Assembly (NCBI GenBank): GCA_922989275.2
Contig: OV277858.1
Coordinates: forward strand, 7,626,001 to 7,690,000
Direction: 5' to 3'
DNA: 64,000 bases
Source of the DNA: Gari tellinella
Lineage: Eukaryota > Mollusca > Bivalvia > Cardiida > Psammobiidae
Position 1 is the first letter of the stretch. The number at the start of each line of letters is the position of its first letter. Both the position numbers and the translations under genes were made by a program. The notes beneath the pieces are model-generated. The model saw only the letters and a list, made by a program, of their open reading frames with translations. It was not told the DNA's origin and did not search any database. Positions 1-10,360 of the stretch are shown one piece after another.

Positions 1-1306
1 CGGCTAACTTCCCCGTATGCTTTAAAATGTTTAATACAACCGGGGGTCACCGGGACAGAAATCAGAACCGGCTTCATCCGGGGTCAGTGGAATGCCAGAG
101 CAACGCCGGATCTTTACCGGCACATCCGGGGCAGCTCCGGGCCTCTACCCTGAACAACCGGGGTGTATATAATATGCGAGCATAAATTTATTTTTTTTTT
201 TAAAAAATGCAGATTACTACATTTTATTTTTAGCGTTTCTGTTTCGTCTGTGTTTAAATAGGAAATAATATTGTCCCCTCTATTGTATAGGGTAAATCTA
301 ATATTTAAATAGAAAGTTTTTCTCTATAAATAAACGGCCTCAGGCTAAAGTCATTGTAACAAACAGTATGTAACTAGATCAGACGCCGGGAAAACTGTTT
401 GAAACTCATATTAAAATGAAGTTTGAACAGTCTACAACATTATTATGTTCTATTTTATTGCATTTCCTTTGTATTTCATCTCATATACCCCGAGAGACAA
501 AAGAGAATTTATACTAATTCACGTCCGCCCCGGTTTATGTCCTTTCCGGCGAACACCAGCACGTCACCGGTGAACAATCGGGGTTGATCGGGACGACACC
601 AGTGGTCATCCGGATACCACCGGCGATGGCCGGGGTTACACCGTGTTATTATTATACCGGGGTTAACCTGGAACAGACCGGCCCTGCACCGTAACTACGC
701 CGGGCCAAACTGGTAACTCACCAGGAAGGTCCGGCTTCATAACCGGTGCTACACCAGGGGAGATACCGGGAATGTGAGATCTCAATTTATTTTTACATAA
801 AAACCGCCCCGGCTCATCACAGTCCACCGGCTTTCTCAACCGGGACGTACCGGTGCCAGCACCGGGACATTGAGATCGGGGCTTTAGCCAGGGCATTGCA
901 TTCACCGAGTGCTTAGGCGGTCCCTTATCTGTTATGTAGTGTAATACCGAGAATCAAGTGAGTTAAGCTAATTTTCTCAACGCTATAAATTTCAGCCAAT
1001 TATTCAGACATGACTATTTTCTAAAGGTTGTGACTGGGAGTACATGACAGTACCTCTAACACTTGAAATTAGCGATACGGTCACATACTCCTAGCGAGTC
1101 CTGTGGGGGTAGGCTAGGGGTCCGTGAGAATATATTTTGTATCTAGCAATAGAGTACAGGACCTCTTACTGGAGGTCAAAGGTTGAGCAGAGGTCTGTAT
1201 CACTGATGTACTGTAGTATCAGCGATTTCGGGATACAAACGGCAGACATGTAACCATTTAAAAACACTAAAAAGTTTGCTTACGTTTATTTTTTTCGTAG
1301 TCACAG

Positions 1307-1387
1307 TCACTTTCGGTTTTCGTCTTGAATGCCGTTGTCTCCAACAGCTTTAGTTTTACTGTCTTTTCTTACAAGAAACTTTTTCAT
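1307..1387 (-). CDS. Candidate N-terminal exon, Lys-rich (copy 1)
   Basis: Seen: an ATG-initiated frame of 26 codons beginning MKKFLVRKDSKTKAVG and ending at TGA. The second copy at 33764-33844 has the same start, length and stop and differs at only two residues (I to N, D to N). A weak GT donor overlaps the stop codon, so the exon could end there and splice on. Known: many hAT-type and zinc-finger-MYM-like transposases start with a short basic MKxF segment; the resemblance is slight. Inference: remnant first exon of a transposase or captured gene. It could equally be chance, since two recent copies share frames by descent. Confidence 0.25.
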   Translation of the reverse strand: MKKFLVRKDSKTKAVGDNGIQDENRK

Positions 1388-1966
1388 CCTCTTAGCTGTC
1401 AATCATGTTATAAACAAATGTGAAAACGGAAGTGACATTATTTTAAGATAAGGGCTACAAAACGGACACCGACACAGTGGTTTCAAAACAATACAGGACT
1501 TAACTACAGACGGTTTCACTTGTGTTGAAGCACCATATGATTAAAATTAAAACATCTTCTTTATTATTTCACAGTGGTTCTAACTGTTAATAGGAATTTT
1601 TCGCCGGCTTAAATCAAGTTTAGAAAAAAAAATCCAAATAGTTATTCATCAGCTTATTTAGTGAACACATTCGCCTTATTCAAACATAAACGTCAGAAGT
1701 CACAGATTATCTCCATTTCTTTGAATTTATAGCTATTTTGGTCAGATTTGAAGGAACATTTAGGCTTCCAAATATAATATTATCCCGAATCCGTGCTTGT
1801 CTGCGGACAATTAAAATGCAAAACTCAATTAAATTTTTGTGCGGGCCAAGAAATGTACGAGACGAACGTGGGATTTCCGAACCCCTGTCGATATATTGAT
1901 CGATGAACAGTTATTGGCGATACATCAATAACGTTCCTATCAATGACAGCTCTAGTTATTTTCAGT

Positions 1967-2166
1967 TAGAAAACTAATTTTTCTTCATAATAATTTAATA
2001 AATCACATTCCTTCAATGTTTTTGCCTTTTTGAATTTAAAATGATAATCTTTATAATATTTTTCGCTGAGGGCTCCGGTGAAACGAATGAAGAGGATACT
2101 CTCATTGCTGTTATGAAAACAAGTTTGGTGGCGAATATTTGTTGAAGTTTCTTTGTTTTTTTCCAT
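1967..2166 (-). CDS. Candidate last exon of minus-strand gene, copy 1
   Basis: Seen: an open frame of 66 codons with internal motif ALSEKYYKDYHFKFKKAK, ending KLVF and a TAA. The copy at 34408-34589 keeps the frame to the same stop, with an in-frame 18-bp length difference just before the end (KECDLLNYYEEKLVF here, KECEEKLVF there). A third, inverted copy of the tail lies at 3333-3380 and reads KECEERLVF. The extra six codons here are therefore probably derived. I see no AG acceptor in a good position upstream. Inference: 3' exon of the small gene whose first exon would be 2734-2757. I do not recognise the protein. Low complexity and high A+T make a chance frame possible. Confidence 0.3.
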
Positions 2167-2517
2167 TGAATATCCATAAGATATGATAGAAATGAGAGAG
2201 TATTAATATTAGCATCAATCAAATGTATCTGCAGTCAAAATAGTGTGTTGTTGCCCTAGCCAACCCTCACTAGGGTGACCGTACCACTTATTTCAAAGCA
2301 CGGTCACATACCCCTTGTCACTACCTATTCTAAATCATGAATAATAAGCCTAAGGAATTACAAAGATGATTATCATTATGTGAGTGTTAGCTAGCTCTAT
2401 TTTTTCAGTCTCAAATATTTCAAAGAAATGTAGATCAACATTCTATATTTCAACAGGTACAATATACGTTTGTTGATTTTTACATAAAGCGGAAGAGCCT
2501 CCTACATAGGGGCCTAC

Positions 2518-2640
2518 CTCACAGATATTCTCAAGACTTCAAGTGGAACTTCTCCGTCCCCCTCCCACCAGTAGTTATAAACAGTTTGACGCCCGGACAG
2601 TCCGTCACGTCGATAAGTGTGCACGTCAACGGACAACATT
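2518..2640 (-). pseudogene. Candidate middle exon of minus-strand gene, copy 1
   Basis: Seen: a GC-richer block ending in a good donor (GTGAG then GTAGGC). Two frames are open in one copy or the other. Here one frame reads MLSVDVHTYRRDGLSGRQ and continues to the donor. In the second copy another frame reads DCPGVKLFITTGGWGDGEF to the donor. Single-base indels around the G run (2570-2576) shift the two copies relative to each other, so at least one is broken. Neither copy has an AG acceptor where expected; both read CTGCAATC, possibly a lost CTGCAG. Inference: exon 2 of the gene starting at 2757, decayed. Function unknown. Confidence 0.3.
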
Positions 2641-2733
2641 GCAAACCAACCAAAGATAGATTGCAGAAAAATAAATTAAATCAAATAACTAGACATATGC
2701 TACATAGTGTGTGATAAAGCGTCAAAAACTTAC

Positions 2734-2757
2734 CATTCGTTTCCCGTATATTGCCAT
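2734..2757 (-). CDS. Candidate first coding exon (MAIYGKRM), copy 1
   Basis: Seen: ATG in a fair context (AAAAAATGG) followed by eight codons, MAIYGKRM, and then a consensus splice donor GTAAGT. The second copy (36171-36194) is identical, donor included. The exon is 54 bases from, and divergent to, the ATG at 2811 on the plus strand, so the interval could be a bidirectional promoter. Inference: first coding exon of a small gene with later exons near 2518-2640 and 1967-2166. The protein family is not recognised. Confidence 0.35.
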
Positions 2758-2810
2758 TTTTTGGCGGTCGTTGAAGCGGAACTGCTAATACCTTCGAATG
2801 TTGATGTGAA
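2758..2810. promoter_or_regulatory. Possible bidirectional promoter or 5' UTR interval
   Basis: Seen: 53 bases between two divergent ATGs (minus at 2757, plus at 2811). The interval is well conserved in the copy at 36195-36254, which carries a few extra bases. No TATA box is evident. Inference only: it would have to hold the start sites of both candidate transcripts. Confidence 0.15.
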
Positions 2811-3014
2811 ATGGATGCGTCTCAGAAAGTTGTCCGAAACTTAGCGAATATGTCCACTGTAACGGTTTTAAAATATGACAAATTTATAGGCTTAAAAACT
2901 CGATTTCTTTATTTTCAGCAGAAAAGGGACAAGCATCGTCACACTACCTCAGACGGACAATTAAACAAAAGTACAACTTTGAAAGTATCAATATATAGTC
3001 AAATTCTGAAATAA
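2811..3014 (+). CDS. Candidate plus-strand ORF MDASQK..., copy 1
   Basis: Seen: a 67-codon frame beginning MDASQKVVRNLANMST and ending SIYSQILK with TAA. A possible 60-bp intron is embedded: GTAACG after the ACT codon and a strong acceptor TTCTTTATTTTCAG before CAGAAAAGG, so the spliced product would join MDASQKVVRNLANMST to QKRDKHRHTTSDG. The second copy (36255-36407) loses one base near the end and stops after TTSDGH. Inference: divergent partner of the minus-strand gene at 2757, or a chance frame. Not recognised. Confidence 0.25.
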   Translation: MDASQKVVRNLANMSTVTVLKYDKFIGLKTRFLYFQQKRDKHRHTTSDGQLNKSTTLKVSIYSQILK

Positions 3015-3254
3015 ATCTGGTTTTACGTTGGTCGCCTTAAACACTTATTTTAGGGACTTCAAAATATACGCGATCAAGATTTCAAGTTATTTTTTTGATT
3101 TTCTTTATCTTTTCAGACCAGAAAAGTTAATTCCATATGAGTAAGAGGACTGTTTTTAAGGTGTTTGCAAAGTTTCGACGCTCTCGCACCATTTTTTACC
3201 CAGAAATTTAACGTCAAAATATTAAGGAGACCGCTTTTGGTCACCCTAAAAATC

Positions 3255-3337
3255 AAAAAAATAACATGACGTACTACGGACGGTGAGCGGTCACAATAGC
3301 TCACATTGAGCCTTTGGCTCAGGTGAGCTAAAAAGGC
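3255..3337 (-). mobile_element. F1-type terminal fragment
   Basis: Seen: the hairpin end of an AGCTCACCTGAGCC element in reverse (GAGCCTTTGGCTCAGGTGAGCT followed by AAAA), about 80 bp long, joined directly to the inverted KECEERLVF tail. It sits at the loop side of the right foldback arm and is absent from the second core copy, which instead reads GGTCACCCTAAACTGCCGG. Confidence 0.55.
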
Positions 3338-3380
3338 AAATACATTGAAGGAATGTGAAGAAAGATTAGTTTTCTAACTG
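3333..3380 (+). pseudogene. Inverted copy of candidate last-exon tail
   Basis: Seen: on the plus strand the frame reads KKANTLKECEERLVF and TAA, matching the 3' end of the minus-strand exons at 1967 and 34408. It forms the innermost part of the right arm of the foldback. Only the last 15 codons are present. Confidence 0.45.
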
Positions 3381-4373
3381 AAAATAACTAGAGCTGTCAT
3401 TGATAGGAACGTTATTGATGTATCGGCTCGCCAATAACTGTTCATCGATCCCGAAATCGCTGATACTACAGTACGTCAGTGATACAGACCTCTGCTCAAC
3501 CTGTGACCTCCAGTAAGAGGTCCTGTACTCTATTACTAGATACAAAATATATTCTCACGGACCCCTAGACCTACCCTCACAGGACTCGCTAGGAGTATGT
3601 GACCGTATCGCTAATTTCAAGCATTAGAGGTACGGTCACGTACCCCCAGTCACTACCTTTAGAATATAGTCATGTCTGAATAATTGGCTGAAATGTATAG
3701 AGTCAAGAAAATTAGCTTAACTCACTTGATTCTCGGTATTACTGTAACGTAACAGATAAGGGACCGCCTAAGCACTCGGTGAATGCAATGCCCTGGCTAA
3801 AGCCCCGATCTCAATGTCCCGGTGCTGGCCCCGGTACGTCCCGGTTGAGATAGCCGGTGGACTTGGATGAGTCGGGACGGTTTTTATGAAAAAATAAATT
3901 GCGATCTCACATTCCCGGTGTCTCCCCTGGTGGAGCACCGGTTATGAAGCCGGACCTTCCTCGTGAGTTCCCAGTTTGGCCCGGCGTAGTTACGGTGCAG
4001 GGCCGGTCTGTTCCCGGTTAACCACGGTATAATAATAACACGGTGTAATCCCGGCCATCGCCGGTGGTATCTGGATGACCACTGGTGTCGTCCCGATCAA
4101 CCCCGGTTGTTCACCGGTGACGTGCCGGTGTTCGCCGGAAAGGACATAAACCGGGGCGGACGTGAATTAGTATCAATTCTCTTTTGTCTCTCGGGGTATA
4201 TGAGATGAAATACAAAGGAAATGCAATAAAATAGAACATAATAATGTTGTAGACTGTTCAAACTTCATTTTAATATGAGTTTCAAACAGTTTGCCCGGCG
4301 TCTGATCTGGTTACATACTGTTTGTTACAATGACTTTAGCCTGAAGCCGTTTATTTATAGAGACAAACTTTCG

Positions 4374-5712
4374 TTTTTAGCTAGACTTTTTCGAAAAGTC
4401 GAGCTATTGTCGTCACCCTGTTGTCTGCGTCAGCGTCTGCGTCTGCGTCGGATAAGTTTTTTGCTTAAGGTTTTTGTAAGAGTTGATTTCTCAATAACTA
4501 TCAAAGGTATCCATTTGAAACTTGGAATATTTTTGTTCAGTATCAAAAGGGCAACTCATTACAATAAGGCAGGTAACTCTTGGATTTGTCATTTCAGAGT
4601 TATTGCCCTTGTTTTATTTACTTAAAAAATTGATAAATTAACATATCTCAATAACTAGCAAAGGTATCCAATTGAAACCTAGAATAGTTGTTCAGTATCA
4701 AAACGGCAACTCATTACAACAAGGCAGGTAACCCTGGAATTTGTCATTTCAGAGTTATTGCCCTTGTTTTATTTACTTAAAAATCATGAATAAACATATC
4801 TCAATAACCATCAAAGGTATCCGTTTAAAACTTTGAATACTTGTTCAGTATCAAAAGGGCAACTCATTACAACAAGGCAGGTAACCCTTGAATTTGTCAT
4901 TTCAGAGTTATTGCCCTTGTTTTATTTACTTAAAAATTGTAAATTAACATATCTACATAACCATGAAAGATATTTACTTGAAACTTGGAATAGTTATTTA
5001 GTATCTAAAGGGCAACTAATTACAACAAGGCAGTTAACTCTGGCAGTTGTAATTCCAGAGTTATTGCCCTTTTTATTTACTTCAAAATTGTAAATTAACA
5101 TATCTAAATAACTATGAAAGATATTAACTTGAAACTTTGAATAGTTATTCAGTATTAAAAGGGGAACTCATTGCAATAAGACCGGTAACACTAAATTATG
5201 TGTATCCAGAGTTATTGCCCCTGTTTTATCTACTTAAAATATATAAATTATCATATCTAAATAACTATGAAAGATATTAACTTGAAACTTTGAATACTTG
5301 TTAAGTATCAAAAGGACAACTCATTACAACAAGGTAGATTACTCTGTGATTTATAATTCCAGAGTTATTGCCCTTGATTTTTTATTTAGAAATTGTAAAT
5401 TGAAATATCTTAATAACTGTCAAAGGTATTAACTTGAAACTTTAAATACTTGTGTTATATCAAAAGGGCAACTCATTCAAACAAGAAAGGTGACCGGGGA
5501 TGTGCCATTCCGGAGTTATTGTCCTTGTTTTGACTTATAGTTTACTTTAAATGGAATGTAGACTGTCCAAGTAGGTTTGAGTTGTTGTTGCTTACAAATT
5601 TCTATGATCAATAGGGCATTAAACACCCATACACATTCTTTAAGTTTGAAAAATGTAGCCGTCTCAAGTATTATGAAAGTCGAGCGTCCAGCACCCGTTT
5701 GCGGTGCTCTCG
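4374..5712 (+). mobile_element. F4 element (AGCTCGAC hairpin, about 155-bp cores)
   Basis: Seen: starts with a hairpin (GACTTTTTCGAAAAGTC) followed by GTCTGCGTCTGCG words and ends with a hairpin (AGCACCCGTTTGCGGTGCT) and CTCGTT. Between them are seven or so imperfect units of about 155-160 bp built round GGGCAACTCATTACAACAAG and CAGAGTTATTGCCCTTG. It interrupts the right foldback arm; the left arm at 300-325 is the matching uninterrupted sequence. No protein-coding capacity. Known: elements with tandem cores flanked by hairpin ends are described in bivalves as pearl and are related to non-autonomous Helentrons. Confidence 0.7.
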
Positions 5713-6145
5713 TTAAATATTAGATTTACCCTATACAACAGAGAGGACGATATTATTTCCTATTTAAACACAGACGAAACAGAAACGCTAAAAATAAAAT
5801 GTAGTAATCTGCATTTTTAAAAAAAAAAATCAAATTTATGCTCGCATATTATATACACCCCGGTTGTTCAGGGTAGAGGCCCGGAGCTGCCCCGGATGTG
5901 CTGGTAAAGATCCGGCGTTGCTCTGGCATTCCCCTGACCCTGGATGAAGCCGGTTCTGGTTTCTGTCCCGGTGACCCCCGGTTGTAATAAAAATTTTAAA
6001 GCATCCGGGGAAGTTAGCCGGCGGAAGCTGATCGAGCTGGTCGCCCCCGGCGCCGCCAAGGTTGTACTCCAGGTGACTGCCGGTTTGCTAAACCGGGACT
6101 CACGGGGACCCAAACCTGGACAGTGAGATCGTGGCTTAAGCATCA

Positions 6146-6408
6146 GCTACAGGCTAATCCTAGCGTATTACAGTCGGGTTTTTTTTGCTGTTAACTGATT
6201 TAGCAACATCACTTTTTGTCATAAAACAGTTAAATATAGATTTGAGAAGAACTTATTACAAACCATGCCTTATTTATACTATGATGAGGTTGACAGGCTA
6301 TCTCTAGATATGACCAAAAATCGCAGTTAAATGCACTCGGACCCGTACACATTTTTGGTATTTGAGTAGGTTTCCCTGGTCAAACAATGCAGCGAAAGGG
6401 CCATTTTA
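6146..6408. other. Intergenic, no feature recognised
   Basis: AT-rich sequence between the foldback and the first F1 element. I see no exon, hairpin or family match. Confidence 0.5.
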
Positions 6409-7802
6409 ACAAGAGCCCCATGGGGCATATTTCGCTCACCTGAGAATAACTGACAAAATGGAGAAAAAGATTTATGTCCAGGACAGAGTCATTTTTTACT
6501 CGATTGGCATAATTTGAACAATCTTGAAAGAGGACCTGTAGATGATGCTATGTGCCAAATATCTAAGATCAGGGTACAAGGGTTTTAGACAAAAATATTT
6601 TTTTAAGTTTCCATTGAATTTTTTTTTTTTAGCTCCTGTGACCTACTTATGCAACAAACTGGAACCATTTGAACAAAATACGTAAAAGACATCTAGAAGT
6701 GTCACCATGATGAATATCAAAGCTCTGGCCGTATTAGTTTCAGAGAAGAAAACGTTTGAAAATTTCACTATATAACTCTATGTAAAACTGTGACCCCTGG
6801 GGCGGGGCCAATTTTTACCCTAGGGACATAATTTGTACCAACTTGATAGAGGACCTGTAGATGATGCTATGTGCCAAATATTTAAGCTCTGGCCCTTGTA
6901 GTTTCAGACAAGAAGATTTTTTAAGTTTTCATTGAAAAAAAAAATTATTTTTAGCTCCTGTGACCTACTTATGCAACCGACCGGAACCATTTGAAGAAAA
7001 TATGTAAAAGACATCTAGAAGTGTCACCATGATGAATATCAAAGCTCTGGCCATATTAGTTTCAGAGAAGAAGACGTTTGAAAATTTCACTATATAACTC
7101 CATGTAAAACTGTGACCCCCGGGGCGGGGCTAATTTTGACACCAGGGACATAATTTGAACAAACTTGATAGAGGACCAGTAGATGATGCTATGTGCCAAA
7201 TATCTAAGCTCTGGCCCTTGTAGTTTCAGACAAGAAGATTTTTAAAATTTTCATTGAAAAAATCTATTTTTAGCTCCTGTGACCTACTTATGCAACCGAC
7301 CGGAACCATTTGAACAAAATATGTAAAGGACATCTAGAAGTGTCACCATGCTGAGTATCAATGCTCTAGCCATATTAGTTTCAGAGAAGAAGACGTTTGA
7401 AAATTTCACTATATAACTCTATGTAAAACTGTGATCCCCGGGGCGGGGCCAATTTTGACCCTAGGGACATAATTTGAACAAACTTGATAGAGGACCTATA
7501 GATGATGCTGTGTGCAAAATATCTAAGCTCTGGCTCTAGCAGTTTCTGACAAGAAGATTTTTAAAGATTTCCTTATTTTTTCACTTTGGTTGCCATGGCA
7601 ACCAGAGTTCTGCATTGTTTTTAATTCTTTGAACAAATTTGAAAGAGCTTGACCCAAGGAACATTTCTGTAAAGTTTGGTTGAAATCTGTCAAGCGGTAT
7701 ATGAGGAGATGTCATTTGAAGCAATTGTTAACGACGACGGACGCCGGACACAGTGCCATCCCAATAGCTCACCTTGAGCCTATGGCTCAGGTGAGCTAAA
7801 AA
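6409..7802 (-). mobile_element. F1 element, apparently full length
   Basis: Seen: reverse orientation. It begins ACAAGAGCCCCATGGGGC with CTCACCTGAG, and ends with the hairpin TTGAGCCTATGGCTCAGG and AGCTAAAAA. Inside are four imperfect units of about 315 bp, each with a GATAGAGGACCTGTAGATGA word and a GTGACCTACTTATGC word. Other F1 copies are at 10361-11744, 28211-29513 and 36887-38273. Frames of 60-104 codons inside these elements (for example 10422-10736) are not conserved as proteins. Confidence 0.7.
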
Positions 7803-9327
7803 CAAAATCAAGAGATCTAGTTCTAGATCTAAAGTTCCGTCCGTCCGCTCGTCCAGCTTGTCCGGAGCATAACTTCTAAAGTATAACAGTTATTGACTTC
7901 AAACTTCATATACAGATAGATCTTATTGACCAGGAGTGCAGTGCGCCAGAACCATTACTCTGACGTCAGTATTTTTGGAGTTATTGCCCTTTGTTATTTT
8001 TATCAAATTTAGGCTTGTCAGGAACATAACTTGTAAAGTATAATAGCTATTGACTTCAAACTTCATATACAGATAGATCTAATTAACCAGGAGTGCAGTG
8101 CGCCAGAATCATTACTCTGACGTCAGTATTTTTGGAGTTATTGCCCTTAAAGGCTTTGTTATTTTTATCAAATTCAGGCTTTGACTTCAATCTTATTGCC
8201 CTTTGTTGTTACATTTTTACCCAATTTAGGCTTGTCCGGAGCATTACTTTTAAAGTATAAGAGCTATTGACTTCAAACTTCATATACCGATCGATCTCAT
8301 TGACTAGGAGTGCAGTCTGCAAGACCCGTTACTCTGTCATCAGTAATTTTGGAGTTATTGCCCTTTGTTGTTATATTTTTACCCAATTTAGGCTTGTCCG
8401 GAGCATTACTTCCAAAGTATAAGAGCTATTGACTTTTAACTTCATATACAGATAGATCTCATTGACTTAGAGTCCAGTGCGCAATAATCGTTACTCTGTC
8501 ATCAGTATTTTTGGAGTTATTGTCCTTTGTTGACATATTTTTACCCAATTTAGGCTTGTCCGGAGCATAACTTCTAAAGTATAAAAGCTATTGACTTCAA
8601 ACTTCATATACAGATAGATCTCATTGACTAGGAGTGCAGTGCGCAAGAACCGTCACTCTGCCATCAGTATTATTGGAGTTATTGCCATTTGTTGTCATAT
8701 TTTTACCCAATTTAGGCTTGTCCGGAGCATAACTTAAAAAGCATAAGAGCTATTGACTTTAAACTTCATATACAGATAGATCTTATTTACTAGGAGTGCA
8801 GTGCACAAGAACAATAACTCTGCCATCAGTATTTTTGGTGTTATTGCCCTTTGTTATATTTTTACCCAATTTAGGCTTGTCCGGAGCATAACTTCCAAAG
8901 TATAGAAGCTATTGACCCAAAAACTTCATATAATGATAGATCTTATTGACTAGGAGTGCAGTGCACAAGAACCATAACTCTATCATCAGTATTTTTGGAG
9001 TTATTACCCTTTGTTGATATATTTTTTATCCAATTTAGGCTTGTCCAGAACATAACTTCCAAAGTATAATAGCTATTGACTTCAAACTTCATATACAGAT
9101 AGATCTCATTTACCAGGAGTGCAATGCATAAGAACCTGTACTCTGTCATCCATATTTTTGGAGTTATTTCCCTTTGTTGTTATATTTTTATCCATTTTTT
9201 GAGTTGTTGCCCTTTGTTATTCTTTTCCAAGTTAGGGAGCACACATCAACTTTATCCAGAAACATTTATCTTTTGTGACAAGACCCCACTGGGGGTATGA
9301 ATCACCATTTGTGATAGGTCTAGTTTA
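7803..9327 (+). mobile_element. F3 element, about 160-bp cores
   Basis: Seen: begins with the palindrome AGATCTAGTTCTAGATCT and CGTCCGTCC words. It continues with eight units of about 160 bp marked by GGCTTGTCCGGAGCATAACT and GGAGTTATTGCCCTTTG, and ends ACCCCACTGGGGGTATG ... GGTCTAGTTT. The inverted counterpart in copy B is 31041-32511, which ends instead in a C/G-rich hairpin. Short frames inside (8943-9149, 32200-32382) come from the core. Confidence 0.65.
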
Positions 9328-9388
9328 AATATGTACAGTCATGACTATGAATCGGAAGATATAAATTCTATATTTCATCAAATGGTAG

Positions 9389-9470
9389 CTTAAAGCAGGC
9401 TGAAAGTAAAGCAGAATGCAGTATATTTCACCTTAAGGCGCATTCTGCTTTACTTTAAACCTGCCTAAAG
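9389..9470. repeat. Mini-palindrome (CTTAAAGCAGG...), copy A
   Basis: Seen: two arms of about 33 bases, each holding AAAGTAAAGCAGAATGC or its complement, around a short centre. The same palindrome occurs at 15993-16061, 30896-30975, 33170-33240, 42361-42428, 51218-51292 and 60572-60645, and half of it at 28430-28475. At 33034 and 51087 it forms the middle of a TTAA-flanked element. Confidence 0.65.
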
Positions 9471-9547
9471 TGGTAATTTATCTTCAAAATATGAAAATAT
9501 ATGTGCAGGGTTAAAGTATAAACTGAAAGACATCCTTTTTGTTGCAG

Positions 9548-9586
9548 ATAAAAGCCAGTCTGGACTTGGACACAACCAATGTTAAG
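9548..9586 (+). CDS. Candidate exon E1 (IKASLDLDTTNVK), copy A
   Basis: Seen: 39 bases, 13 codons, between a strong acceptor (CATCCTTTTTGTTGCAG) and a GTGAAT donor. The inverted copy at 30780-30818 keeps both splice sites and differs by one synonymous base (GAC to GAT). Phase is 0 at both ends. Inference: an internal exon of the gene whose 3' exons follow at 13681, 16433 and 20459, or of its neighbour. A 39-base exon is small; only the splice sites and copy conservation support it. Confidence 0.4.
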
Positions 9587-9637
9587 GTGAATATTTGTTT
9601 ACTTTTTAACGGACATAACCTGTTTTCTGTTCTATAG

Positions 9638-9709
9638 ACAGGTGGTTGTTTAAAGCATGTTGAAAGTAACACGGAATGCTTGTTACTGCAATGGTACATA
9701 TACATCCAG
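9638..9709 (+). CDS. Candidate exon E2a, copy A
   Basis: Seen: acceptor TTCTGTTCTATAG, then 24 open codons in phase 0 beginning TGGCLKHVESNTECLL, then CAG with a GTACGA donor. It is in frame with E1 51 bases upstream, which would be a very short intron. In copy B the same stretch carries a three-base insertion and one base change that makes a stop before the donor, so B is broken if this exon is real. Alternatively the frame used here is the one in E2b, and E2a is a shadow. Confidence 0.25.
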
Positions 9710-9738
9710 GTACGAAGCTTGCAAGGGTAACCATATAG

Positions 9739-9858
9739 CTGGTTCCCTCATCGAGTTTGGTACCTGGCATGAGTCATATGATGTATGAAGAACTTGCATT
9801 TTGTGTTGGAAGTTTTGTGTTCCTAAACCAAGCTAATGCGTTTATAGGCCGTAAAGAG
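9739..9858 (+). CDS. Candidate exon E2b (ELAFCVGSFVFLNQ), copy A
   Basis: Seen: 40 open codons ending NQANAFIGRKE at a good donor (GAG then GTAAAT). The middle, EELAFCVGSFVFLNQ, looks like real protein sequence with a hydrophobic stretch. The start is unclear: a TATAG acceptor at 9738 would give an intron of only 29 bases after E2a. In copy B the stop at 9736 is a Lys codon, so there the frame is open from an upstream ATG. Copy B carries only the first nine codons of this exon before an F4 junction at 30597. Phase 0 end is compatible with E3 starting at 13681. Protein family not recognised. Confidence 0.35.
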
Positions 9859-9941
9859 GTAAATACAACATTATTTATTGTATTTTCTATGCGATCTATT
9901 TTAAGATTGATATTATAAGTTACACGGTATAAAATAATTTA

Positions 9942-10030
9942 GGCAGGGTGAATTGGCTTGTATGACGGTTTTGGATTCCGAATTTCCTGAACGCGAAGGA
10001 AAAGGGAATCCAAAACGGTTACACCCTGCC
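9942..10030. mobile_element. 89-bp MITE with GGCAGGGTG terminal repeats
   Basis: Seen: ends GGCAGGGTG and CACCCTGCC, with an inner inverted repeat CGGTTTTGGATTCC against GGAATCCAAAACGG. No clear target duplication. Only this copy is in the window. Confidence 0.55.
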
Positions 10031-10069
10031 AAAATGCTGTGTAACAAATTTGCATCTACGGTCACGAAA

Positions 10070-10320
10070 CTTCATATGCTGATACGCCTCAATGGGTAGA
10101 CCATAATGCATTGCAGTTTGGTGACCAATACCTTTGACCTTGACCTCTAGGGTCAACATTAAAGTAAAAGTCTGTGCTGAGCAAACTGCACCAATAGTAA
10201 TGAAACTTCAGAAGCTCATGCGGCTCAATGACAACAATGTATCAAGGTTTGCTGACTTTAACCTTGACCCCTAGGGTCAGTGTTATGGTTTTCTGTTAAA
10301 AGTGTGTTATTAGTTTACAG
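10070..10320. repeat. Two diverged units of a roughly 135-bp repeat
   Basis: Seen: two stretches starting GAAACTTCA, each with a CTTTGACC or TTTAACC and CCTTGACCYCTAGGGTCA word. Same style as the F2 cores but not alignable to one family. Copy C starts inside the second unit, near 36763. Confidence 0.4.
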
Positions 10321-10360
10321 GAGTTGAGCTTCTTTATCTTTGATTTCCCATTCTGTTTCA

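Larger units (their letters stand above)
1..6145. mobile_element. CCGG-rich foldback element (left end outside window)
   Basis: Seen: the first 310 bases are the reverse complement of about 5710-6020, and 310-1235 is the reverse complement of about 3450-4373, so the two arms are continuous apart from an F4 insertion at 4374-5712. A further arm segment, 1880-1985, pairs with 3340-3445. Arms are studded with CCGG and CCCGG words, unlike the AT-rich surroundings. Base 1 already pairs with 6020, while related CCGG-rich sequence continues to about 6145, so the left end lies before the window. The loop (about 1986-3339) holds gene-like sequence. Inference: a foldback-type DNA transposon that captured, or carries, a short gene pair. 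No target-site duplication can be shown because the left end is missing. Confidence 0.6.

Noticed and set aside
663..905. Pro/Gly-rich frames at 663-905 and 5868-6143
   Set aside because: Produced by CCGG-rich arm sequence. Similar starts reflect the inverted repeat.
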